Shown: positions 12,401 to 24,475, numbered from the stretch's first letter. The stretch: 64,000 bases of DNA from Cheilinus undulatus (GCF_018320785.1 NC_054867.1:50529355-50593354); one strand, 5' to 3'. Notes: generated from the letters alone by a model not told the origin. Program-made: numbers and translations.

Positions 12401-15400
12401 TGTTTGAGCAAAGCTTAATCCATCAAGGATGGATTGAGTTTAAAGACAACTGAAAACTGCTCAAGTTATGAATAGCGGCTTCCTTCAGTTAAAACAATCA
12501 AACATCCTGGACGGAGTCTAACAATGCTAAAGAAATCTCACCCTGACCCCCATCTACTGTATGTTTAAAGTTGTGTTTTTCCTCTCACCATCACTGGGCA
12601 CCCCCGGGAGTTCGACAGTGGTAGTGCGAGCTTTCTTCTTGGCCGGTCCACCCTCTGATGAAGGCTGTCGCTGCTTTTTGTCTCCTCCAGCCAGCGCATC
12701 CTCTGGGGTAGCAGTCTGAACTGAGGCATCTGGTGGAGGGCCAAAGGGGTTTTCCTCTGGATCTTCCACTTCAGGAGCAATGGGGAGGTACAGCAGGGCC
12801 TTATAGTCCTCTAGCTCCTCATCACTACAGGGTAAAAACAGAAATCATGCCGTCTTAAAAGGAAAGCATTACCCTATAATTCCTTTTCTCCAAATGCCGC
12901 CATTGCTTTTAGATTTAAGGATGATTTTAACTATTCTAATGACTGCAGGCATTATGTGGTTTATTTAACAGCTCATTAACAAACTCTGATGGGTTTCTTT
13001 GTAACACAGGTATTGAAAATAATCAGAAAATGAAGTCTTGGAGGGTTTTGACCTTTCAGGGATTAAATCAGGACTCCTGTTTTATTGTTTCTCACCTGCT
13101 GCAAAATGCCACAATGGGATCCACAGTGGTGACGTCCACCTCCTCATCCTCTGCAGCGTCTGCACCTGAAACAAGAACATTACATCATGCGTGAAGCATT
13201 CAGGAAGCAGTAGAGAAAGCAATGAGATCAGTGCATGACACAGTGCATGGGTCACAGTCTAGTAGTCTTCCCTAAACTTATAGGGTCGCAGACCAGTGTG
13301 CATTGGGTCCTTAACTGTCAAGACAGAATGCAAAAAATGACTACATTCCAGGGTTGGAATTTTACTTTTTGGAACTGTGGCTTGGGAATTCAAAAATCTA
13401 CCAGCCAGTCACTCCACTAGCCACTTTTTAACAGTCAATATAATGTGATGAGGAATGGTATAATAATCAAGGCTTGTAGTATTCAAGTTAAAGGGTATTC
13501 AATGAAGAAAAGCGTTTCAGTAGCATTTTTATGCATTATGAGTGTCAGATTTTCAAAAAACAAATATTTTGTGCAGGAATCCTGCAATCTCACATCAGAA
13601 TTTAGGCCTTGTTTAATTATCTTGGACTTAAGATGAGCAAAACATCTGTTCAAAGACACCTTTAGCAGCTAGACCAGCTGTAGAACTACTCATGTGATAA
13701 TAAGTCAAACCATCACAGCACACAGCTGGCTGTTAACATCAGACAGCAGCTCTTGAACAGGGAGGAGGAGGCAGGGATCTTTGTTCAGTGAGCGTGTAGG
13801 TCTGCTCTGTTCTGACCATGAAGTCAGCAGGAACAAGCAGAAAACCGGGACTCATTTCATGCTGTCTACTTTCATAAAATCATTCTGTAACATTACTTTG
13901 ATTTACCTGCCCCAGTGGCTGGTAGGTGAAGCAAATTCACCAGACACTGCTCAAAATACTATCATTTGGCTGGTGGTGGGTGAAATTTTCCCAGCCTGCT
14001 ACATTCATTTTCTTAATTAAGATATAATCTGTGCTCTTTTTGCTTCATAGAAAGCTCGTCTTTAACAACTTTTGATTGGGCTCTCTTTGTCCTCATTCAG
14101 TTTTGTATCCATAAGGAAGTCAAGTGACTTTGGCTCATAACATTAAAAATACAAAGTTAAACACAAAAACTAATATAAATTCCTTTTCAATTTTCTTAGC
14201 TCAATAAATGCTCCACTTACAAATGTTGTATTTTGTCTTTACACTAAGCTGACTGCCTCTTTTTTTACCATTTATTTCATTAAAACATATTTAATAGTAA
14301 AAAAAAATTAAAAAACAGTTTTTTAAAAACAGCCCCATCATAAGTTGAAGCATATAAAATAGTTAAAAATAAGCTCCTCATTACTACAAAGTTAAAATCT
14401 TGCTGTTAAAAATATTAAATGAAATTTATTTGACCAACATAAGATTATAAAATAGCATGACACTCATAGGGGATTTTTACACATGTTTAAAATGTAAATT
14501 CTGTGGCAGTATATGCTGTATTTCAGTGGTTTGGGTCCCAGTGGAACTGCAACCGTTTCACTTTTAGGAATCCCCGTCTACTATATGCACTCTAATGCAA
14601 CAATTGCAAATATTCTAATTAGATACTGCAGTTAAAGAGACTTAAAGAAAAACCAACTGACTGCCAAGCAATCATGGAAAAAAAACTAACGGCGGAGGAG
14701 AGCAGACAATGAATTAATTTACTTTTCTGTTTTGATAAAAATATATAATGCAATAAAATGAGACTGGATGAAATAGAATTTAGACACATAATTGCTATGA
14801 TATTACATGCACTTAACTGAAAAATGCTGGTGACAATTAGTCCAGCAGCCACTGACAAGAAATTTAATTTTAGTTAACACCATTACTAACATATACAAGC
14901 AGATTAAAAGTCATTTTTTACGATTAAGACTAAGAAATAACATACTATTATAAGGCCATCATTTTCAAAGGGAAGTCTTTTTTATCAGTATCATTGTACT
15001 TCTTGTTATCGACATGTTGTGAATACATATTTAAAGAAACGTTGGCTCAATCTCAATACATCTCGTCCCTACCCCTATACTTTGCATGTCCATGTTTAGG
15101 GGGTAGGGATTCCTGATTCTTATTGGAATGGAGGGAAATGCTAGGGCTACAAGGCCCTTCAAACAGAGAGGCACACTCCAAACCAAATGTTCCAAAACCT
15201 CTGGAATCATCAACAAGATCCAGAAATTACAACAATCCACTATCATGATTAAATGTTGTTTTGATGCATGTGGTCCTTTTAAAGGTCACATATTATGCAA
15301 AATACACTTTTTCAGGCTTTTCTAACAAAAAAAAATGTGGCCTGTCCACAATCCACACTTCACAGACATGTTTTGGGGACCTCTGAGACCAATAAAAACT

Positions 15401-18400
15401 TGTCTTAAAGGGATAAAATATGTGACCTTTAATTAAGGAAAAGCCTCAAGGAAAACCTAAACACTCATGGTAGAAATGTCTGGTATTTTTGTCATGTCTG
15501 TTTATGTAAATGCAGTCGAGGACTACTGATTATGTATCAAGGACTTGGAGGATCGTTCTGTTTTATAGGGGAACTCGGAAATGAAAAGGGTATAACTTAG
15601 GAATGGGACTAAGACCGTTTATACACACTAACCATGAGAGTCCCAATTGAATAAACAACATTTATGACTAAAACTAAAAGGAAACTACCACAGTCCTCTG
15701 TGTGCTTGAAATGAAATCATCAGTCAGCTGAAGTGTTTTCTACCTGTCTGCTCAGGTTCACTCTTATCTTCATCCTCGATGTCGAATTCAGACTCTCTTT
15801 CCTCATACTCCACATTTTCATCCAGCTCTTTAAAGTCTGGGGCAAAAGCGCTCCAGTTTTCCTGCAGACAAACAAAACAGTTAACCATTGCTCATACACT
15901 TTGTAAGACAAACATGGTACATTTTTAGACATAACTTGAAAGTCTAAATGATCTGTTTTGAGTTTCCTGACACTATGTTTATGGTTTTGTATTAAAATTA
16001 ATTCATGCCTAAGCGCTGGTGGCCTAGCAGTTTGGTCAAACCCCATGTACAAAAGCTGTAGTCTTCCAAGGAGGTTGCCCAGGTTCAAATCTGACTTTCT
16101 GTCATTCCACACTCTCTCCCCTGATTTTACACTCTCCACTGTCCTAACCTAATAAAAGCAAATGCCAAAAACAACCTGATTCGAATACTGTAACACTATT
16201 TTACAAAAACTTGGTGGACACTGCACACTTAATTGGAGGGTTATTTTTAACATATGTGACCAAACTAATGTGTTATATGAGGGCAAAATCTTTAATTATC
16301 AGAAACATGGGTGATATAGACCAAATACAATCCATTTCTGACACTGTTTACTCATGTCCATCCAGTATTTACTGTCAGCTTTTACTCACCACTTGGTTCT
16401 GAGCCCAGATGGACACCACTCCACTGGAGATGGAGGCGATAATTGGACGGACAGGATGCCACTGGAAAGGGGCATTCAGTGAATTAAATGGATGTTGTAC
16501 CAATATTTACTCTGCATATTCTTGGAATGAGGCAGACTTTCATGACATTCTTACAGCGACATCCAGCAGCAACTCTCCTCTGGTCCCATGCAAGATCTTC
16601 ACCAGGTTGCCGATGCTCTTTTCCCAGATGTAGAGAGCATGCTGCCGAGCTGAGCCTGCAACGATGTACTCACCATCTCCAGAGAAACAGCAGCGTTTCC
16701 ATGGAGTCCTAAAGACAGAAAGAAGACAAACAAACTCTGATCAGAGGAGGAGGTACAGAGGCACTGTAAAATTTAACAATTTCAGCATAAGCCCCTGAAA
16801 CTTTTAATTCAAGGCAGTATTATCCAGCCAAATCTTATCCCTTGTTAATTTTCTCAGAGTGCCAAGCAAACTAAAAATTCTTTTACATAAGATTTTCCTA
16901 TTAGCAAAATTCAACAAGCCATTTCAAACAGGAAGAAATTTTTTCAGCATATGTATTGAAACTTTGTTCTGTGTTTTCATACCTGTTAACCAAGTCCTGT
17001 AGTTTCTGCATGGGTTCAGGTTCACCGTCTCTGCCGCAGGTCAGTATCTCCCTGCCGTCATAAACCCTGATGATTCTGTCTGCTGTGTTTATGAGGAAGC
17101 AACTGCAAGGAAAAAAAAAGACAAAAATGGTAGAATTAAAGGCAGGAGGAAAGAATGTGGGGAAATATTGCAGCTTGGGTTTTTACAGTAAATTCCTTTA
17201 TTTTCTTGAATTCTTGAATTCTTCTTTGTGACTATAATGAAGATCTTTCTATTCTTAAAACTGTATAGCCTAAAATATGTTCACCTTTAGGACTAGACAT
17301 AGAGAAGAAACATTACTGCCTCTTACCTTCCCTTACGTGCAAATTCAATAGATTTGATGGCTGTGGTGTTGCTGGTGCCAGTTGTAACCCTAAAAGAAGC
17401 AACCAGCTCCTGTGTGTTTGTCTTCAACACAAGGATCTGTAACAACAGGTGGACAGAGATGTGTCAGTGAAATAGCAACAACAGTAGAAAAACCTTTATG
17501 AACACTAAAGTCTTCATTCAAATTTGATTGGAGGAAATTTACAAATATTTAGGACTCAGGAAAGCTTGACTGGCCAATCTTTTTCATATTTTACTGAAGC
17601 GCAACAATTCACTGCAAGGACTTTTCTCAAACCACTTCTTGCACCCTCTCCCCCAGTACTTCCACTTTGTATGCACGTTCATGTGGATCAAATCACCACA
17701 TTGAGCACCATCCAAAAGAAACACTGTTAAACCCTCAGGCAAGTCTGCAACAATGCTGACTTAGGGCACACTCATACTAGGCCCAGGTGCCCCGTGCTGT
17801 AGCTAGCTGCTGTATTAATCGCAACGCAAATTGAGATTAAATCACAATATGGCCTGCAGCAATTTTCAAATTGCAGAAGCTGCAATATTTCTTTAACCTG
17901 AAATTTGTGTCAAAATACCAGTCTAAAAGTTTTTTTACTTTGCAGAAAAGACATTATGCATTACATAACATGCAGTTATTTTAGTGGCATATTTTTAGAA
18001 TAGTGTATAAAAAAATCCTATCTTCCTAATTTTTGTCTGTTTTTCTTGTTAAATATGAGAGTTGTAATCAAAATTATCACTCCCTTTAATACAACAGTTC
18101 ATATCCAATTTGCAAAATAAGTCAACATCATCACAATTAGATATTTTTTCAAAAATGTCCAGCCCTGGTTTAATCTAATATTGTGTTGGTTATAGTATAA
18201 AATGAATTATTGCTTGTTTTTGTTGAAAAATACATGAGATGAGGAACTTAAGAAATAACCGCATATTAAATCACAATCACAATATTGGGTAAAAATATCG
18301 CAATTAGATTCTTTTCCTAAATCGTTCAGCCCTATGCTGTATCATAATATATTCCCTTCATTGGTGGGCGTGCAGACTGATGGAGTTCACTACATGTTGG

Positions 18401-20994
18401 AGTCCAAGTGTGGAGAAACGGATTTCAGGAAGGCCTTAAATCTCCCATTTTTTTGTCAGTGAAAGAGTATTTACTTGAGCTGTCATGAAGACATTTCTGC
18501 ATGAAAGAAAGGTGCATCATGGTAAATCTTTATCTGATAAAAAGTCTTACCTTTCCCTTGGCGTTGCCGGTGTATATGTATTCCCCTCGCCTGTCGAAGG
18601 CTGCCACCACATTCAAATCTGAGTCGTCATCCACAGGTAGAACAACATGTTTAGAGTCTGACAGAGTCAGCAAGACTGGAGCTGACTTCATAGGACACAC
18701 GAGCACCTTGTCCCTGAAAATATAACAGCTTAATGTTTGAACACTGAAAAAAACTGATAGTTGAATTCATTTATGATCATGACAATCACCAAACTGTGTT
18801 TCTGATCAAAAGTTTAGCTTCAGAATAGTTTAGGTTAATCTTGCATGGATGGAAACTCTCAAGTGGCTCACATGTCTCTGGGGTGATACTGGAGTTTCAG
18901 GATTGGCGATGGGAAACGAAACCTCTGGTCACAGTCTCCAGTCAGGACATCCCACTGAGAGACTATGTTGTCTGTGGAAGCACTCACCAGCTTGTGGCCA
19001 TCTCGACTCCAGCTGCAAACACACACAGAGCAATAAATCGCACTGTAATTTATCATTAAACATGACAGAACCTAAACTTAAGAGGCTTGCAGTTTCTCCC
19101 TCTGCTCTTGATCTATCTGCAACAGACACTGAAGTTAACATGTGTATCTTAATGAGATGCTAAAGGGACCAGTGAGTAAATGAGAACAGTTAGCAGTGAC
19201 ATAAAGCAAAGCAGAAAGACAGAGACTCTCAGCTTGCAGAAGCAGTCCAATCTAACTTAAAAATAACAGGTGATATAACGCTGAAGCAGTTTGTATCAAA
19301 AGAGCATCAAAGTATTGAAAATGTGGCGGTTATCGTGCATGCATCTTCAAGAGGAAGCTGGTATGGAAACCAGGGTAAGGAAGTGCCTAAGTATATCAGT
19401 GCATGTGCTTCATGTCTCACCATAAAGAGCAGACTGGGTGAATATGTGCACTGATAATTTTGGCGATGCCTCGTGTGAGAAAGTCCCAGATGACGATGCG
19501 GCCGTCATTGCAGCCTACAGCCAGCAGGGTTCCCCAGCGGTTGAAGGTGCAGGTGAGGGCCATACTGATACAGTCCAGAGTGCCATCTGCCTCCTAAAAA
19601 AAAGCATGATGAAAGCCAGAGAATGTACATCACAAAAAAACACCACTAAAGCTACTTTTTAATCAATGTTTAAACGGTTTGCAGAATTTTTTTTTTTACC
19701 AGAAATCTGGTCAAACATTAAGAGCTTGCTGCTTACCTCTGGGTAGTTCTGCCCAAACGATTCTAGGAAAGGACAATCAAAAGATACGGAGATGAGAAAC
19801 ACAAAACAATCCAGGTGTGGAAAAAAACACACACGCAGTTTAAATCAGAGATAACTTACAACAATCACAGAATAAAGTCAGTAATTGCAATAAGCAGAAG
19901 ATCGTTTAAGTGTTTGCAAAAAGACAACTCATATGTATGTTAAATTCCCTCAAAGAATACATACATTTATTCACAGGAGATGTGAGAATTCTAGAGCAAA
20001 AAACTGTATTTTTGAACAAAAATCTTTGACAGTAATTCAGAGGTAAAACATCAATGTTATTTATACATTTTTTACAGGTAAAAAAAAGAGGGGATGTTTC
20101 TCACATTCAACAATTTCAAGGGGAAAGAAAAAGTATTATCAGTAAAACTAACCAACAAATAAAAACCATAAAGAAAGAGAATACAAACAAGTAATAATAC
20201 TGAAATAACATCCCAGATATGCTTATATAAAGCATAATCTAAAAAGATGCATTTTTATTTGTGTTACCAATCAAATCAGTCATGTTTAGCTCAAAGTCTC
20301 CGATCAAATGACATGATTTGAACAGACTACATTTGTCAGTTTACTGCACAGACCTTTGCAAACCCAGATTCAAATACTTCCATATAAAAGCTAATTGAAT
20401 CCCTCTGTCTTTCTATCCCCACTCCTAAAAGGTGCAACAAACTCCCACTATTAACAGAAACCAGCAATCATAACATACATGCTCCTTTATATTAAACCTT
20501 TTGTCTGAATAATTGTGCTACGAGCTGTCATATGAACCAGGTATATGATATATTACACAAATTCCATACAATTTCAATAACTTACAGTGTTTAATACGGG
20601 AGGAATAAATAAATATGATGAAATTTCCAATACAACGTAAAAGTGATAGGTAATAAAACCATTAAATTCAAACTGAAAATAAGACAATGTATGGAGGCTA
20701 ATGGAAGCTAAAGTCCACTGTGTAACAAAGCTCTTTAACTAACCCATATGTACATATAGACTCGAATTAAAGCTAGTGAAGCAAATTAAAGTGATTTTAT
20801 TCCATAGATATCGTCGCGTGAATCTAAAAATAGCAGTGAATACAGATTTGACACGTAGCGGTTGATGTTACAATGCTAAGCTAAAGCTCAATGCTAACCA
20901 TAACAAGAGCATAGCGTTAACGATGCAGGAATAAAGAGGTGTTTCAATGAAATATAAATATATTCTGGTAATTACCGAGCAGTTCTAGATTCAT
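6360..20994 (-). CDS. rbbp5: RBBP5, WD40 subunit of KMT2/SET1 H3K4 methyltransferase complexes (14 coding exons)
   Basis: Coding exons on the minus strand, 5' to 3': 20994-20976, 19762-19737, 19593-19421, 19012-18872, 18713-18551, 17436-17327, 17102-16983, 16708-16555, 16461-16390, 15861-15744, 13165-13096, 12824-12589, 12325-12098, 6412-6360. All junctions are GT-AG, and they join in phase to 1683 nt, 560 residues plus stop. Residues 1-15 read [15 protein letters not shown], then a WD40 propeller to about residue 326 (for example [20 protein letters not shown] and [14 protein letters not shown]). Next comes the acidic hinge with [18 protein letters not shown], known in the family to bind ASH2L, and [10 protein letters not shown], the WDR5-binding motif (mammals have S for the first T of TT). 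The C-terminal tail is basic with an eight-glycine run. RBBP5 works in the nucleus with WDR5, ASH2L and DPY30. Exons 1-13 are near certain; exon 14 is inferred. Confidence 0.95.
7390..7555 (-). mobile_element. tRNA-derived SINE, copy 1
   Basis: Read on the minus strand the element begins GGTGGCCTAGTGGTTAAAGG (pol III A box), then GGGTTTGAATCCGGCC (B box), and continues with a body ending in ATCTAATAAAAGCAC. The same head and body occur at 51490-51665 and 16014-16170, and bodies alone at 40150-40265 and 46715-46835, so this is one dispersed SINE family. It sits in the proposed last intron of rbbp5. Confidence 0.85.
7560..9740. other. Intronic sequence of rbbp5, no feature recognised
   Basis: Between the SINE and the terminal-inverted-repeat element I see no exon or repeat I can name. 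A GC-richer patch at 7795-7995 has no splice-flanked reading frame that fits the rbbp5 phase. Confidence 0.4.
9742..11982. mobile_element. DNA transposon remnant with terminal inverted repeats, about 2.2 kb
   Basis: The left end reads tttacacctggtattaaca (9742-9760) followed by gatctgatcac. The right end is its imperfect reverse complement: gatcactcagttcacgtg then ctaataccaggtgtaaa ending at 11982. Gapless matching over the terminal 15 or so bases is nearly perfect. The interior has no transposase frame that I recognise and holds other repeats (10313-10480 and 10565-10870), so it is a non-autonomous or gutted copy with later insertions. It lies in rbbp5 intron 13. Confidence 0.6.
10565..10870 (+). 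mobile_element. Short hAT-like element (gggatgaacgact family)
   Basis: The left end 'tagggatgaacgactttgaa' resembles the fish repeat that begins tagggctgaacgatt. The right part has 'aatttgaaaattgcagtagg' and 'tattgcagctttatct', which are shared with 17800-18335 ('cagcaattttcaaattgcag'). I read both as members of one non-autonomous family. Ends are approximate. Confidence 0.5.
12021..12097 (-). other. Read-through extension of rbbp5 exon 13 (alternative C-terminus if intron 13 is retained)
   Basis: The frame of exon 13 stays open past the donor at 12097 and stops at 12023-12021. The extra 25 or so residues are low-complexity A, S and T. The donor itself (ACAG then gtaagc) is strong, so I favour splicing and treat this as a minor isoform at most. 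Confidence 0.35.
12135..12155 (-). repeat. (GGA)n triplet repeat coding polyglycine in rbbp5 exon 13
   Basis: Seven GGA codons plus a GGG (12134-12132) encode eight consecutive glycines in the disordered C-terminal tail. The mammalian protein I know has no glycine run here. The pure triplet suggests length variation between individuals. Confidence 0.9.
13260..15030. other. Intron 10 of rbbp5, mostly unassigned sequence
   Basis: AT-rich intron with no exon-like segment. Short reading frames (for example 13781-14020 and 14619-14858) lack splice context or protein similarity that I can recognise. Confidence 0.45.
15281..15430. mobile_element. 150-bp MITE
   Basis: The ends are inverted copies: aaaggtcacatattatgc at 15281-15298 and ataaaatatgtgaccttt at 15413-15430. 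It is flanked by tttt and aatt and has no coding capacity. It lies in rbbp5 intron 10, inside a longer repeat-like stretch (about 15030-15620) whose ends carry weakly inverted 'gtccctacccctat' and 'gggtataacttaggaatggg' segments. Confidence 0.65.
16014..16170 (+). mobile_element. tRNA-derived SINE, copy 2
   Basis: Plus orientation in rbbp5 intron 9. The A box reads GGTGGCCTAGCAG near 16018, the B box GGTTCAAATCT at 16083-16093, and the 3' body ends CCTAATAAAAGCA. It is more diverged than the copies at 7390 and 51490. Confidence 0.8.
17800..18335. mobile_element. hAT-like non-autonomous repeat, probably two joined copies
   Basis: Internal words 'attaatcgcaacgcaaattg', 'aaatcacaatatggcctgca' and later 'aaatcacaatcacaatattg' are typical of the fish family whose end reads tagggctgaacgatt. 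The right end 'aaatcgttcagcccta' (18318-18333) is that end inverted. A second inverted end, 'tgtccagccctgg', lies at about 18156-18168. It lies in rbbp5 intron 5. Confidence 0.6.
19763..20975 (-). other. Intron 1 of rbbp5, no feature recognised
   Basis: The intron separates a 19-nt coding part of exon 1 from a 26-nt exon 2. It is AT-rich and I recognise no repeat or regulatory motif in it. Confidence 0.5.
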
Positions 20995-21180
20995 AGCTGG
21001 ACGATAGAGGACCCGAACGTCCTTAACGGTTCGTTTTCAGAGAAAATTTCACTTAATTTCACTCGTATTCACTTCTTCTGTGACTGCCCGGGGGGACTGG
21101 CGCCGAGCGTCGTGCGAGGACCCCAAACAATGCGACCAAGAATATGCCTGAACAAAATAAAGGGCGGTTATTATCGGGGA
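20995..21180 (-). promoter_or_regulatory. 5' UTR and probable promoter of rbbp5
   Basis: Immediately upstream of the rbbp5 ATG the sequence becomes GC- and CpG-rich (for example gcccgggg and ggcgccgagcgtcgtgcg at 21086-21118) and then returns to AT-rich intergenic DNA. This is the only GC-rich patch for several kilobases. No ETS motif is obvious, unlike the other three gene starts. Confidence 0.45.
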
Positions 21181-22179
21181 CCTTTAGCCGCTGGGACAAA
21201 GAAAAGTTTAACCAAACGTTAAATTAATTTAATCTATAGTCATTTATGTTAGTTAATTTAAACAGATGGATATAAAGATATTGTGATTGACCATAAGCTC
21301 TTGTGATAGACCCAACTCACGATACAACAGGCTTCACATCACGATGTAAGAGTCCCCCCATAATCAACATTTTTTTTTTTAGCATTTAAAAAGAAAGGAG
21401 GGTTAAGTTTATCCATAAAAACTTGTGACTTTTTAATTATTTTAATTCTATTACAACAAAAACATAAATTTCCGATTTTCTTTATAAATGTCGACAACAG
21501 TTTTGATATTAAGAATGTACTAGTATCTTTACTCATGAAAGATCAGTGCTTCTACATTAAATACTTGTATCCCACAAGAGAAACCAAAACCCTCTGCTGG
21601 GAAGAAATATCTTCAGTATATTTTTGTTGTATTTATTGGAATAACCCATTTTTTAATCAGTTATATATTGTGTTGCAAGGTACTGTTACCTCCCTAATGT
21701 TTCCCTGTTTGATCTTACTTTCTTATGTAGTCTCCACATCAAAACAAACCTAAAAAAAAATGAAGGCTGGAGAGTTTATGATTTCTCATTATGAAGGCAT
21801 TTGACGTTTCAGAGAAGGTGTTTGATACCTCTGGATTATAATAGTTACACTTATCTACAGCACTTAAATGCTGATGACAACAGTGAAGCGAATTGCAGCG
21901 CTTCATACCCTGCAAGCAAGTCCGCAGTTAATCTGTGATAGCCATTTTTAACTTGAATAATAACCACTTCTCCCAAAGAAACAAAAACAGCGTTGTTTTA
22001 AAATGCAAACTTTGTTTTTTAATTTAATGTAAACAATGTGGATGGGCACATTAGATTAACCCATTTGTAAAGTAATGTCAGACTTTGCTAAGCTATGAAG
22101 TGCACAAATGTCAGGGTACCCAGTATAGAGCAGAAGGAACTGTAATCATTTTAAGGGGAAAATAATTCAATAATCGCAG

Positions 22180-22770
22180 ATTAGAGACAAAAATGTAAAA
22201 ATGGATTGAAAGAGGCAAAACTTGTCAGAAATAAGTGGGGAGAAAGGGTGAAAGAGAGGTAAAAAATGGGTCTAAAGGGATAATGTTTTGCTCACAGTGA
22301 GAAATAATTGGCTAAAAGTGGTAGAAACTGGTGGCAAAATGGTTAAAAGCAGTTAAAAAGTGGTCAAAATGGGTTATAAGTGGTAAAATTTAATTATAAA
22401 TGGCAAAAATGGCAGAATTAAGTGGTGAAAAGTTGTTAAAGATAGGCTGAAAGTGGCAAAAATTTGGTAAAAGCAGCAAAAAGAGATTGAAACAGATAAA
22501 AGAAAGATATGCTGCAAATATGGGATATGTGTCAAAATTCTGTCTAAAATGATGAAAACTGTTAAAAACTGACAAAATAGTTGAAGGTTTTAAAAATAGG
22601 CTATCTGATTTTTTTTCCCCAATATGTCGACAGCATTTTGAATTAAAAAAAAAAAAGTGTAACAAAATTTTAGAAAGCACACATTTTTTTTGTGACTTTT
22701 CAGCCCTGGGGGGTTAAAAGGGGCCCAACAGCATATTTGACACTAAGTCCTCATAACAGGTAAATCCGGC
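22180..22770. repeat. Quasi-tandem 'gtggcaaaaatgg' repeat with a transposon-like end
   Basis: From about 22250 to 22500 short variants of 'aaagtggcaaaaatggttaa' recur every 15-25 bases ('gtggtagaaactgg', 'gtggcaaaatgg', 'agtggtcaaaatgg', 'agtggcaaaaatttgg'). The block is followed by 'cagccctggggggtt' and ends with aggtaaatccggccctgg near 22775. I read it as the internal array of a non-autonomous DNA transposon. The left end is uncertain. Confidence 0.55.
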
Positions 22771-23074
22771 CCTGGTATTTGGAGATATTTTCACAGTACA
22801 GGTGACACATTTAAGATCTTTTTCTTGTCTGTAAATGTGAAAGTTGCCGCCAACATCATCACACAGCACATGACCCTTGACTGTTTATCTATAGGCTATC
22901 TTTAACTTTATGGCTTGGGTCCATATGTTTCTCTATACGGGCCGTCATGTTAACCCGTCTGTGTGAGTCTCATTTTGAACATTATCACATATCAGGAACA
23001 TTCAGGTCACTCTGAACACTCAGTCCTTTACACCTCAAACCAACCACCTCTTTATCTCATGATTCAGGATCCGG

Positions 23075-23099
23075 AGCTGGATCCGGAGCTGCAGACACA
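23075..23099. repeat. Two-copy 12-bp tandem repeat
   Basis: The unit ggatccggagct occurs twice in direct succession in an otherwise unremarkable stretch. Each unit contains two palindromic hexamer-like cores (GGATCC and a near AGCT). Confidence 0.6.
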
Positions 23100-23369
23100 A
23101 CAACCACCCGCAAGTCATTTCCTCTTTTCACAATAAAAGCCTGAAATAAAGAAGCTTGACACACACACACCAGCTAAATGATAATAAAAGGTGCATCACT
23201 GCCGTTATTTGGGACTATTTGTTATTTATCAATTCTGTTAATGATTTTCTATGCTCTTTTTGCTCTTATTCCCCTATAAATATTATACATGCAAAAAACT
23301 GTAAAATAGGTGTGTTTTTCCTGGTACAGGTCATTTTTTTAGAGTGAGATGTTTGTGAGGATCAAGGTT

Positions 23370-23660
23370 AAAACAGTTTTCAGTTTTTAATTAGTTTTTA
23401 TTTTGTTTTTATCTTTTGTTTTACATTTCAGTAAAGTTTTAGTTTTTCCTCCTGGTTGCTAGTTTAGTTTTTATTTTGCAAAAATGCTTTAACTGCTTTA
23501 ATGTGATTTTATTTTAGTCAGTTTTCTTAGGACAGAATTGATTGATTGATTGATTTTTTTTTTGTTAGTTTCTGGTTATTAATAGCTTAGTTTTTATTTA
23601 GTTTTAGTTGACTAAAATTATTTTTACATTTAAGTTTTATTTATTTAGTTAGTTTTAGTT
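23370..23660. repeat. Low-complexity 'agttttagtttttatt' repeat
   Basis: Short variants of 'ttagtttttatttt' recur throughout, with a (gatt)4 run near 23539. This looks like a drifted simple repeat common in fish genomes. Confidence 0.6.
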
Positions 23661-23989
23661 AACAACAATACCTTGGTACAAATCTCCAAAATCAACATCA
23701 AACATTGCTGGGTTTATATTTATTTGTCATTAAACAATTTTAGCACTACGTTGTTGTACCCTGTATTACAAATAGCTTCATTATTTAGCCCCATGATGTG
23801 ATTTTTTTTTAACCTAAAATGTGCTTTATTTTATTATTATTATTCTTATTATTACTATTTTACAAAAGGACCAAAACAATTAAAAAAAATTATTTTGGAG
23901 TTTTTTAAGGGAAACTGAAAGACCTTATATGTTTCTGTAGTTAAGATGACTGCAGCATAAAGCTGAATGAGACGATAAAACATATGACC

Positions 23990-24475
23990 GCTGGAGTTCT
24001 TTTGCTCATGTTTCTGGTTGATTGTTGTTCTTTTTGATGTGAGGCCAATTGATCCATGAGTGAAGTTTTCCACTGAGTCTGAGTGTCGCTAAAAACTGAA
24101 GTGTCTGAATATCTCAGGGTTAAACATTTCAGAGTTGATTTTAACTCTTAATGTGTAATTTTAACTCCATTCTGAGTGAAATGATCTTCAGTGTTGGAAT
24201 TTTTAAAAGCGCTGATCCACTAGAGTTGGTTTAACCCTGTAACAAATCAATTAATGTAAGCCATGTCCACTGCAATTTTAAATCTTAGGGAATGTGTGGG
24301 AGAAATTCCCATCATGCCCTTGGACAGAGTGTTAGATGTGTTTAGTTGTTTGTGGATGTTGTCTGTTGCAGAGATCCCTGCTGGGGTTCTTTTGCTTATG
24401 TTCCTGGTGGATTGTTGTTGTTTTTGTTGTCAGACACATTCGCACCATGAGTGAAGTTATCAACTGAGTTGGTGT
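23990..24475 (+). repeat. Direct duplication, two about 95-bp copies 390 bp apart
   Basis: Copy 1 starts 'gctggagttcttttgctcat' at 23990; copy 2 starts 'gctggggttcttttgcttat' at 24380. Both go on to a 'ggttgattgttgtt'-type stretch and 'ccatgagtgaagtt' and end in an 'actgagt' phrase. Identity is roughly 80 per cent by eye. Between them lie repeated 'gattttaactc' words. Confidence 0.7.

Noticed and set aside
12554-12780. Two overlapping 71-codon minus-strand frames
   Set aside because: They cover rbbp5 exon 12; one is the true frame running past the splice donor and the other is a shadow in a different frame.
18841-19163. Plus-strand frames opposite rbbp5 exon 4
   Set aside because: Antisense shadows of the WD40 coding exon, without splice sites of their own.
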